This document shows positions 5,636 to 11,055 of a stretch of DNA of 11,055 bases, piece after piece (the stretch's first letter is position 1; every line of letters begins with the position of its first letter). The stretch covers positions 1 through 11,055 of the forward strand of contig CAYRMJ010000045.1 of NCBI GenBank assembly GCA_964425415.1. Reading direction: 5' to 3'. The position numbers and the translations under genes were made by a program. The notes below the pieces were generated by a model. The model saw only the letters and a program-made list of their open reading frames with translations, had not been told where the DNA came from and ran no database searches. Source of the stretch: JAADDK01 sp964425415 (GTDB taxonomy: Archaea > Thermoplasmatota > Thermoplasmata > Thermoplasmatales > Aciduliprofundaceae).

Positions 5636-6892
5636 GTGAACATTCTAATTATCATCATATTCGTCATTACAGGAACATTGCTGGGAACGGCGACTGGGCT
5701 CACTCCGGGGCTACATGTAAACAATGTAGCTCTTTTAGCTCTTATGTTTTATCAGACAGGTGCAAATCCACTATACTTATCTGCGTTGGTTGTTAGTGCG
5801 GTTATTGCGCACACCTTTCTGGACTTCATACCATCTACATTTTTAGGGGCTCCTGAAGCGGACACAGCGCTTTCCGTATTGCCTATGCACAGACTTCTGC
5901 TCTCTGGCCGAGGTTTCAAAGCTGTTTATCTTTCCGCTGTGGGCTCTGCCCTAGCAATGTTAATTGCACTCCCACTAATAGTGTTCATATTTCTATTTCT
6001 GAGTTTTGTTACATACTCTTCGTTAAAATATTACATTCCCGTGATTTTGATTACTATCATTCTGTTTTTGCTATATGAAGAATCAAAGAAGAGCATTGGT
6101 AGTATGCTCACAGCACTTTACATCTTTATAATATCTGGTGCTTTTGGATGGCTGGTGTTTCATCTACCGCAAAATGATAATTTTTTCCCGATTTCTTTTC
6201 ACACCGAGCTACTATTTCCAATGTTTACTGGATTGTTTGGTATTCCCACACTCATACTCTCAAAAAATGCAAGCATACCTCCACAAAAAATTGAAAAAAT
6301 GAGTATGGAGAAAAGCAACTTTCTCTCCTCTCTCTACGGCACTGTTAGCGGAGCACTCGTAGGATTTCTGCCCGGCATAACATCCGGAATAGCCTCTGTA
6401 ATCGCAAGAGGCATGTACGGTTCAGACGAGACGGAAGAGTTCATAGTTACCTTGGGTAGCGTGAATACTGCCAATGCACTATTTAATTTGGCAGCTTTGT
6501 TCATTATAATGCATCCTCGCAGTCGCGCTGTGGGAGTTATATCAAACATGGTAAAAGTAACACCATGGGTGTGCTTTCTTCATCCGCCAGTGATATTTAT
6601 CATTCTCCTCATCGCCGCATTTATCTCTGCAACACTGTCATTCTTCCTAACGGTTGAACTGGGAAAATTTTTCACAAAAATTACTGAAAAATTGGGTGAG
6701 AGATACGGGCATCTTTCAATGGGTATTCTTATAACTTTGGTTATTATAACATTTCTGATTACTGGAGTTCTGGGGCTTATCATATTAGTCATTGGAAGTG
6801 CCATTGGACTTCTACCTCCAAAGTTAGGTGTTATGCGCGTGCATTTGATGGCCTGTATTTTACTTCCAGTTTTGATTTTTTATTTGAGCTAA
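5636..6892 (+). CDS. TctA/DUF112-family membrane permease
   Basis: A 418-residue membrane protein with about ten hydrophobic segments. Two glycine-proline motifs in the two halves, GTATGLTPGLHVNN (17-30) and GTVSGALVGFLPGITSG (235-251), are the internal repeat of the TctA (PF01970) family. FLGAPEADTALSVLPMHRLL (69-88) and the end GVMRVHLMACILLPVLIFY (398-416) match archaeal DUF112-type members. Bacterial TctA (about 500 residues) is the large permease of a tripartite carboxylate transporter, but no TctB or TctC partner is present here, so a stand-alone carrier of unknown substrate is likely. It starts with GTG one base after the flippase stop (TAATGTG), implying translational coupling and perhaps a shared role in envelope lipid or glycan transport; that link is inference. 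Confidence 0.82.
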   Translation: MNILIIIIFVITGTLLGTATGLTPGLHVNNVALLALMFYQTGANPLYLSALVVSAVIAHTFLDFIPSTFLGAPEADTALSVLPMHRLLLSGRGFKAVYLSAVGSALAMLIALPLIVFIFLFLSFVTYSSLKYYIPVILITIILFLLYEESKKSIGSMLTALYIFIISGAFGWLVFHLPQNDNFFPISFHTELLFPMFTGLFGIPTLILSKNASIPPQKIEKMSMEKSNFLSSLYGTVSGALVGFLPGITSGIASVIARGMYGSDETEEFIVTLGSVNTANALFNLAALFIIMHPRSRAVGVISNMVKVTPWVCFLHPPVIFIILLIAAFISATLSFFLTVELGKFFTKITEKLGERYGHLSMGILITLVIITFLITGVLGLIILVIGSAIGLLPPKLGVMRVHLMACILLPVLIFYLS

Positions 6893-6910
6893 ATTCACAA
6901 TCCCAAAATG

Positions 6911-6918
6911 TTTAATAC
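6911..6918 (+). promoter_or_regulatory. TATA box for the small four-cysteine gene
   Basis: TTTAATAC centred near 6914-6915 lies about 25 bp before the ATG at 6940. No SD sequence is seen, so the transcript is probably leaderless. Confidence 0.5.
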
Positions 6919-6939
6919 CTTCCATTTCAATTACCATCT

Positions 6940-7206
6940 ATGAAGTATACCATGGCTTCCAAGTGCATATACAACCGAGGAGGGATGTGCTATTTTCTAA
7001 TATCTGACCCCCAGCCATGCACACTTTGTGTGAATTTCATATCTGCAGATCCGGCATTGAAAAAAGAAATAAAAACCACAAAATCTTTGGTGACCTACTA
7101 CGATTTAGTCCTAAAAGACCCGAGATATCGTGCGATGTTTCCAAAAAATGGAAATGAGATGCAGATGACTTTAAATTCTAGGACCCACAAATTGCCAGAT
7201 GATTAG
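6940..7206 (+). CDS. Small four-cysteine protein, unknown function
   Basis: An 88-residue soluble protein, not recognised. Cys9, Cys17, Cys27 and Cys30 (C-x7-C-x9-C-x2-C) near the N-terminus could bind zinc or an iron-sulfur cluster. The rest is a charged helical region (about 38-64, ALKKEIKTTKSLVTYYDLVL and on) and a polar tail. ATG 6940 is chosen because a TATA box lies 25 bp ahead, giving a leaderless mRNA; ATG 6952 is an alternative. The last 36 nt overlap the end of the convergent protease gene on the other strand. It is probably a separate unit from the TctA-like gene, which ends 47 bp upstream. Confidence 0.6.
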   Translation: MKYTMASKCIYNRGGMCYFLISDPQPCTLCVNFISADPALKKEIKTTKSLVTYYDLVLKDPRYRAMFPKNGNEMQMTLNSRTHKLPDD

Positions 7207-8715
7207 GATTAGAACCAACAAGCTGAAAAATGTCGTTATGTTAGAAGCAGTTGTCTCTGGATTCTTAGATTTTAACTTTGTAGATAGGTAAGTCATTAGG
7301 TCCTTAAACAAATACCCACCGTCAAGAGGCACTGCGGGAAGCAAATTTGTAAGTCCGAGCATCAAGTTGAGCCAGAATATCCAGTAAAAAGAGTTTACCA
7401 ATATCCAGAATCCTGCAAAAGGCACTGTGAAGACATTCTCATAAGCTGCGGGAAATGGCATGAGGCCCAGAAAAGGCAACGCTATGAGGGACATGGTGGC
7501 TCTGAACATTTCTGATGGCCCATTCGCTCCTGCATAAGGATTGGATAGAAACTGCTTCAGTTGGCTAGGCGAACCGGGTAGTATGCCCATGAAAGCCGTG
7601 CTCACACCCAAAAAGCCCTTGCCTTTATACTCTCCTTTATTCAAATTTGGTTGATACTTTTCATAATAATCATATTTGTCAGCCAAAGTCACATTCAAGT
7701 ACACATGAGATAGGGTGTTGTTGAGCATTACAATCTCCACTCTTTCTCCAGCATGAGTTTTATTAAGAGCATTGAGAAAATCTGAATAATTTCTTATTAT
7801 TGTTCCATTGACGCTGTAAAATATCCATCCTGCCCGAATGCCTGCCTGATGCGCAGGATAGTCCTTCATCACGGACATGACAACCATGCCACTCACCAAA
7901 TTTATTTTGTGTTCCCCACCTCTCCAAACACCTACGCTCACACGCTTTCCCGGCATGGCCGTGTTTGCATTTTCAAAATCTTTGAGTGTGTTTATTTTTG
8001 TGCCATTTATGGAATAAATTATATCTCCAATATGAACTTCGTTTGCATTCAAGCCCCCAACTGAAGACACATACACTCCAGAATGTGCGGGACTCACTGC
8101 ACCTATGGAAAGAGAGAACAAAAGCAAAAACGCCATTGCCAATACTATATTCGTGGTGGGTCCAGCGGCAAAAACGTGCATTCTCTTAATTCTCTGGGCA
8201 TTCAACAGCTCGTCCTCGTCAGGCTCCACAAACGCGCCGATGGGCACTATAAAAAGCAAAACACCCAAAGAAACTATTTTTAGGCGGTGAAATGCTGTAA
8301 GCAATCCATGAGAGAGCTCGTGAAACACGATGGCCACAATCAATCCTAAAATTCCGTACCATATTGGAATGATTGGATTTATTCCCGGAATGCCGAGAGC
8401 TTCCACGGGAGATGGGGCTCTGCTTGCGGGAATCGTGGTGACCATGTACGCCTGCCAGATAAGAAGCAAAAACACCAAAATCATAACGAGAAAGGATAAA
8501 AGCAATCCAACATAACCATACACTTCCCATATTTTATGTTTTCCAACACGCTCTATGAACTTTTTTCCCCGAGTGGTTTTCAGCATAATGGCGGGACCAA
8601 AGAGCGAGACGCTACCCTCTTTTTTAACATATCCTCTCCGATACAGTGCATAAACCAGCGCAATCCAAAGCGCCACGAGAACAAGGGCTATTAGCCACCC
8701 TTCATAAGCATCCAT
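7171..8715 (-). CDS. Site-2-type intramembrane zinc metalloprotease (M50) with two PDZ domains
   Basis: The product is 514 residues from ATG 8715 (527 if the frame is opened at 8754). It cleaves membrane-spanning substrates inside the lipid bilayer. HELSH (residues 132-136) supplies two zinc ligands and the catalytic Glu133; NLLPAVPLDGG (457-467) supplies the third ligand, Asp465. Hydrophobic segments lie at about 6-24, 69-90, 117-142, 149-162, 190-207 and in the C-terminal third, ending with one at about 487-507. Two PDZ-like domains (about 213-274 and 275-344) sit on the extracytosolic side between the catalytic helices and probably gate substrate entry. In bacteria this family releases membrane-tethered regulators; archaeal substrates are mostly unknown. 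The start at 8715 is favoured by the promoter element centred 24 bp away. The 3' end overlaps the small four-cysteine gene by 36 nt. Confidence 0.9.
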   Translation of the reverse strand: MDAYEGWLIALVLVALWIALVYALYRRGYVKKEGSVSLFGPAIMLKTTRGKKFIERVGKHKIWEVYGYVGLLLSFLVMILVFLLLIWQAYMVTTIPASRAPSPVEALGIPGINPIIPIWYGILGLIVAIVFHELSHGLLTAFHRLKIVSLGVLLFIVPIGAFVEPDEDELLNAQRIKRMHVFAAGPTTNIVLAMAFLLLFSLSIGAVSPAHSGVYVSSVGGLNANEVHIGDIIYSINGTKINTLKDFENANTAMPGKRVSVGVWRGGEHKINLVSGMVVMSVMKDYPAHQAGIRAGWIFYSVNGTIIRNYSDFLNALNKTHAGERVEIVMLNNTLSHVYLNVTLADKYDYYEKYQPNLNKGEYKGKGFLGVSTAFMGILPGSPSQLKQFLSNPYAGANGPSEMFRATMSLIALPFLGLMPFPAAYENVFTVPFAGFWILVNSFYWIFWLNLMLGLTNLLPAVPLDGGYLFKDLMTYLSTKLKSKNPETTASNITTFFSLLVLILIIWQFVGPRI

Positions 8716-8730
8716 AGGTGTGGATAGCAT

Positions 8731-8747
8731 AACCATTAAAAATGGTT
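8731..8747. promoter_or_regulatory. Symmetric bidirectional promoter element between protease and HD genes
   Basis: AACCAT-taaaa-ATGGTT is an inverted repeat with 6-bp arms. Its centre (8739) is 24 bp from the protease ATG at 8715 and 26 bp from the HD-protein ATG at 8765. Read either way it offers an AT-core TATA-like box at the usual archaeal distance for leaderless transcripts in both directions. It may also be a regulator binding site. Confidence 0.45.
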
Positions 8748-8764
8748 TCCACAATTACCATAAT

Positions 8765-9274
8765 ATGATAGAGAACATCATACCTGAAATTGAGGAGATA
8801 AAAGACGAGAGTTTGAAAAACAAAGTGATTGCTGTGTGGGACTATGCGGTGGAAAAAGGAGGGTGGAAAGACTTCCCTCTCAATAAAATACCATTTACGC
8901 TTTTAATACCCACCGATAGAGACCTGATAACTCATACAAGAACAGTAACTAAAATGGCCATAGCCATCGGAAAGGTCAGAGGAGATGTGAACATGGATTA
9001 CTTAATTGCAGGGGCTATTCTACACGATGTTGGAAAGCTTTTAGAGTTTGAGCACAGAGACGGAAAAGTGGTTAAAAGCGAGTACGGAAAGAGAATCAGG
9101 CACCCGGTTAGCGGTGCAATGCTGGCCGAGAAATTTGAATTACCATGGCAAATTTCCCACATAATAGCGGCACACTCAAAGGAAGGGGATTTTATAAAGA
9201 GAATTCCAGAGGCTGTTATAGTTAACCACTGCGACTTCACCGATTTTCACATAGAGAAGGGAAAGTTAGAGTGA
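8765..9274 (+). CDS. HD-domain phosphohydrolase
   Basis: A 169-residue soluble protein of the HD superfamily, metal-dependent phosphohydrolases that often act on nucleotides. The metal-site residues are visible in order: His57 (LITHTRTV), His87-Asp88 (GAILHDVGKLLEFE), His113 (RHPVSGA), His137 (IIAAHSKEGD) and Asp157 (VNHCDFTDFH). The five or six ligands hint at a two-metal site of the HD-GYP or HDOD-like kind, though no GYP is present. The whole protein is one catalytic domain with about 50 residues ahead of it. ATG 8765 is preceded by no SD and lies 26 bp from the shared promoter element, so it is probably leaderless; an earlier in-frame codon at 8720 would fall upstream of that element. The substrate is unknown. 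The 3' end overlaps the convergent hydrolase by 9 nt. Confidence 0.85.
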   Translation: MIENIIPEIEEIKDESLKNKVIAVWDYAVEKGGWKDFPLNKIPFTLLIPTDRDLITHTRTVTKMAIAIGKVRGDVNMDYLIAGAILHDVGKLLEFEHRDGKVVKSEYGKRIRHPVSGAMLAEKFELPWQISHIIAAHSKEGDFIKRIPEAVIVNHCDFTDFHIEKGKLE

Positions 9275-10144
9275 GTCTATAAACTCTCCAATCTTCTCAA
9301 AAACTTCCATCTCTTTTCCGTGAAAGCTGTGATCAGCCCGTGGCACCTTCAATATCTCAATTCTTGGACCGATGTAAGAGCTTTTAAGCTTTTTCTCGTA
9401 GAACTCAAAATCATGGTAAAGGGTTTCATCTGAACCTCCAAAGAAAAAAAGCATTGGAAGTCTAACTTTGCGAATTATGTCAAGCTCAGAATCGTAGTTG
9501 AAAAGCATGGCCTCCACACGGTCCCTATCTCCAAAACTCAAAAATCTGGATGCGCTCCAGATGGCGCCCGTTCTTTTGTACAGGAAATAATGAATCTCAT
9601 CTCCACGACCTCGGTCCTCCATATTCTGTGCAATGGCAACAGCCTTATCAAAATCATCACCCAGAGATTCTCGCCAAATTGGATAGTCATCGGAGGGAGA
9701 TAGAAAAATCAGACTTTTCACACGCTTATCCTTTCGCTTCCACGCGTAATAGAGTATCTTCTGACACCCAGTGCTATGTCCAATTAGATGCACTTTCTTA
9801 TATCCTAATGTTTCAATATAATTGATTGCTCCTTTGATATCCCTCGCCGAGTCTTCAAATCTCTCAAATGCTGTGCCAAACACATAGTACCTATTTCCTC
9901 TTCCATTTTTGAAGGACTTCACTATATCTGCACCGCGCGTGTTGAAAGTAAAAAACGCCAAACCCCGCTCAACTAACTTAATTGAGCCCAAAAGCACACC
10001 GTCCTTTGCAAATCCTCCGCCCATGCCGTGAACAAACAAAACTGCCTCATCTCCATCAGACTCAATTATGAAACCTGATGTTTTTACGTTATCAGTAGTC
10101 AGAAAGAATACTAATCTTCCTTCAAACTCCATCGGGTACTTCAA
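9266..10144 (-). CDS. Alpha/beta hydrolase with GHSTGC nucleophile elbow (DUF1749-like)
   Basis: A 292-residue serine hydrolase of the alpha/beta fold, soluble and probably cytosolic. Residues 35-44 (VLFVHGMGGG) form the oxyanion-hole strand, LIGHSTGCQK (120-129) is the nucleophile elbow with Ser124, GGSDETLYHD (236-245) carries the acid Asp239, and ADHSFHG (270-276) carries His272. GHSTGCQ recalls the DUF1749 family. The substrate is unknown; an esterase or lipid hydrolase is the general expectation. The start codon is TTG at 10144, backed by a perfect AGGTGAT six bases ahead; ATG 10132 is too far from that site. It diverges from the carboxylase gene across a 143-bp region that holds a perfect palindrome. 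Confidence 0.85.
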   Translation of the reverse strand: MKYPMEFEGRLVFFLTTDNVKTSGFIIESDGDEAVLFVHGMGGGFAKDGVLLGSIKLVERGLAFFTFNTRGADIVKSFKNGRGNRYYVFGTAFERFEDSARDIKGAINYIETLGYKKVHLIGHSTGCQKILYYAWKRKDKRVKSLIFLSPSDDYPIWRESLGDDFDKAVAIAQNMEDRGRGDEIHYFLYKRTGAIWSASRFLSFGDRDRVEAMLFNYDSELDIIRKVRLPMLFFFGGSDETLYHDFEFYEKKLKSSYIGPRIEILKVPRADHSFHGKEMEVFEKIGEFIDSL

Positions 10145-10150
10145 CCTAAT

Positions 10151-10157
10151 ATCACCT
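10151..10157 (-). promoter_or_regulatory. Ribosome binding site deciding the TTG start of the hydrolase
   Basis: AGGTGAT on the minus strand is a full match to the 3' end of archaeal 16S rRNA. It ends 6 nt before TTG 10144 but 18 nt before ATG 10132, so TTG is the likely start. Confidence 0.6.
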
Positions 10158-10177
10158 GTGCACCCCCATGCAATTTA

Positions 10178-10185
10178 CATTAAAA
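10178..10185 (-). promoter_or_regulatory. TATA box for the hydrolase
   Basis: TTTTAATG on the minus strand is centred near 10182. Initiation about 25 bp downstream would fall at the edge of the AGGTGAT site, leaving a leader of about 13 nt. Confidence 0.4.
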
Positions 10186-10200
10186 TTATTTTCCCAGTCA

Positions 10201-10212
10201 TGGCACGTGCCA
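10201..10212. promoter_or_regulatory. Perfect 12-bp palindrome, candidate operator
   Basis: TGGCACGTGCCA is an exact inverted repeat and much more GC-rich than its surroundings. It lies between the divergent hydrolase and carboxylase promoters, about 15-30 bp upstream of the hydrolase TATA box and about 36 bp upstream of the carboxylase one. A dimeric regulator could act on both genes. Confidence 0.4.
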
Positions 10213-10247
10213 AAGAATGAAGCATCAAGCAATAGCTAACCACAACC

Positions 10248-10268
10248 CTAAAATACTCCCATTTATTA
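10248..10268 (+). promoter_or_regulatory. Promoter region of the carboxyltransferase gene
   Basis: Two TATA-like sequences are present: TAAAATAC (10249-10256) would start RNA near 10277, just ahead of the SD, and ATTTATTA (10261-10268) would start RNA near the ATG itself. The first fits the presence of an SD better. Confidence 0.35.
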
Positions 10269-10278
10269 GAAGTGGTAA

Positions 10279-10283
10279 GGTGA
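10279..10283 (+). promoter_or_regulatory. Ribosome binding site for the carboxyltransferase gene
   Basis: GGTGA, four bases before ATG 10288, matches the archaeal anti-SD and fixes this start. Confidence 0.55.
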
Positions 10284-10287
10284 GAGA

Positions 10288-11055
10288 ATGGTAAAGATAA
10301 TAGACACCACGTTCAGAGACGCACATCAGTCTCTGCTTTCCACAAGATTGAGAACTGAAGATATGGTTCCAATAGCGGAAAAAATGGATAACATTGGTTT
10401 TTATTCTATGGAGGTGTGGGGTGGCGCTACCTTTGATGTTGCTCTGAGATACTTGCGAGAGGACCCGTGGGAAAGACTTAGAATTTTAAGAGAGAAAATT
10501 AAAAAAACAAAGCTGCAAATGCTGATTCGGGGCCAAAATGTGGTGGGATACAAGCATTATCCTGATGATGTCGTAATTGAATTTGTAAATGTTGCTCATA
10601 AAAATGGAATAGACATATTTCGCGTTTTTGACGCACTGAACGATGTGCGAAATATGGAAATTGCAATTAAAACCGCAAAAAAAGCGGGTGCGGAAGTTCA
10701 GGGGGCTATTAGCTACACTACAGGGCCTGTATTCACTCCAGAATACTACCTCAAGCTGGCGGAGCAACTCATTGAACTGGACGTGGATTACATAACTATA
10801 AAGGACATGGCAGGATTGCTAACTCCAAACTTTGCTTATGAGCTGGTGAAGGATATAAAGAATACCTACGGAATAGCGGTCAATGTGCATACACATTCAA
10901 CAAGCGGAATGGCTGTTGCAACATATTTAAAGGCTGTGGAAGCTGGTGCTGATTACATAGATACTGCCATAAGTCCACTTGCATTCGGAACTGCTCAGCC
11001 GGGAGTGCAAATAGTAAATTATGTACTTCCAGAGAATGTTATAGCAAATATAAAT
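10288..11055 (+). CDS. pycB: Pyruvate carboxylase subunit B / oxaloacetate decarboxylase alpha, partial
   Basis: The first 256 residues of a biotin-dependent carboxyltransferase; the frame is open to the window end. It moves a carboxyl group between biotin and pyruvate/oxaloacetate. IIDTTFRDAHQSLLSTRLRT (4-23) opens the TIM-barrel with the metal ligand Asp6; FRVFDALNDV (111-120), AISYTTGPVFTPEYY (140-154) and YITIKDMAGLLTP (168-180) follow, with Lys172 the expected carbamylated metal ligand; VHTHSTSGMAV (200-210) gives His201 and His203. The C-terminal biotin-carrier part would lie beyond the edge. In archaea the partner, biotin carboxylase subunit A, is a separate gene, not seen here. If sodium-pumping partners were present instead, it would be OadA; nothing in the window decides this, but archaeal precedent favours the anaplerotic pyruvate carboxylase. 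SD and promoter lie just upstream. Confidence 0.88.
   Translation, partial: MVKIIDTTFRDAHQSLLSTRLRTEDMVPIAEKMDNIGFYSMEVWGGATFDVALRYLREDPWERLRILREKIKKTKLQMLIRGQNVVGYKHYPDDVVIEFVNVAHKNGIDIFRVFDALNDVRNMEIAIKTAKKAGAEVQGAISYTTGPVFTPEYYLKLAEQLIELDVDYITIKDMAGLLTPNFAYELVKDIKNTYGIAVNVHTHSTSGMAVATYLKAVEAGADYIDTAISPLAFGTAQPGVQIVNYVLPENVIANIN

Noticed and set aside
8716..8754. Longer N-terminus for the protease (start at 8754)
   Set aside because: The added residues fall on the promoter element shared with the HD gene; ATG 8715 suits the spacing. It cannot be excluded outright.
1..11055. Search for CRISPR arrays, tRNA, rRNA, terminal inverted repeats and complete IS elements
   Set aside because: No regularly spaced repeats, cloverleaf-like segments or IS ends were noticed by eye; the intergenic gaps are under 175 bp and hold promoters only.

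Overview
The window looks like chromosomal DNA of a thermophilic, AT-rich archaeon. The signs are archaeal TATA boxes about 25 bp upstream of start codons with little or no leader, Shine-Dalgarno sites of the GGAGGTGAT type in front of other starts, and archaeal-style genes (a site-2-type M50 protease, an archaeal methylthioadenosine phosphorylase with a C-terminal CxC, a stand-alone TctA/DUF112 permease, a two-subunit-type pyruvate carboxylase subunit B). Overall composition and gene style suggest Thermoplasmatota, possibly Aciduliprofundum/DHVE2. The lineage is inference from memory, not a search result. No rRNA, tRNA, CRISPR array or complete mobile element was seen, and no stretch over 300 bases lacks a gene.

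Layout. At 1-94 a partial minus-strand reading frame runs off the left edge. At 139-714 (-) is a stand-alone V4R/HNOB-like sensor domain. At 885-1480 (-) lie two translationally coupled genes for small proteins, each with a beta-barrel-like (Sm/SH3-like) N-terminal part and one C-terminal membrane anchor. From 1643 the plus strand carries a winged-helix DNA-binding protein, a small unrecognised protein (possible PH-like fold) and a GAR formyltransferase (PurN) with an unusual helical N-terminal extension of about 110 residues. At 3308-6892 (+) is a tightly coupled three-gene run: methylthioadenosine phosphorylase, a Wzx/MOP-type flippase and a TctA-family permease. A small four-cysteine protein follows (6940-7206, +) and overlaps the tail of a convergent site-2-type protease (7171-8715, -). 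The protease shares a 49-bp divergent promoter region with an HD-domain hydrolase (8765-9274, +). That gene overlaps the end of a convergent alpha/beta hydrolase (9266-10144, -), which diverges from a biotin-dependent carboxyltransferase subunit (10288 to the window end, +).

How the genes may work together. Purine synthesis (purN) and purine/methionine salvage (MTAP) are adjacent but separated by a T-run and a promoter. The flippase and the TctA-like permease are coupled so tightly that joint action at the membrane, for example in polyprenol-linked glycan traffic, is a fair hypothesis. The most noteworthy signals are the paired membrane-anchored Sm-like proteins, the extra N-terminal domain on PurN, the symmetric inverted repeat centred between the protease and HD starts, and the perfect 12-bp palindrome between the hydrolase and carboxylase genes. 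No complete defence or mobile system is visible; most of the window is ordinary archaeal housekeeping with a few unexplained small proteins.
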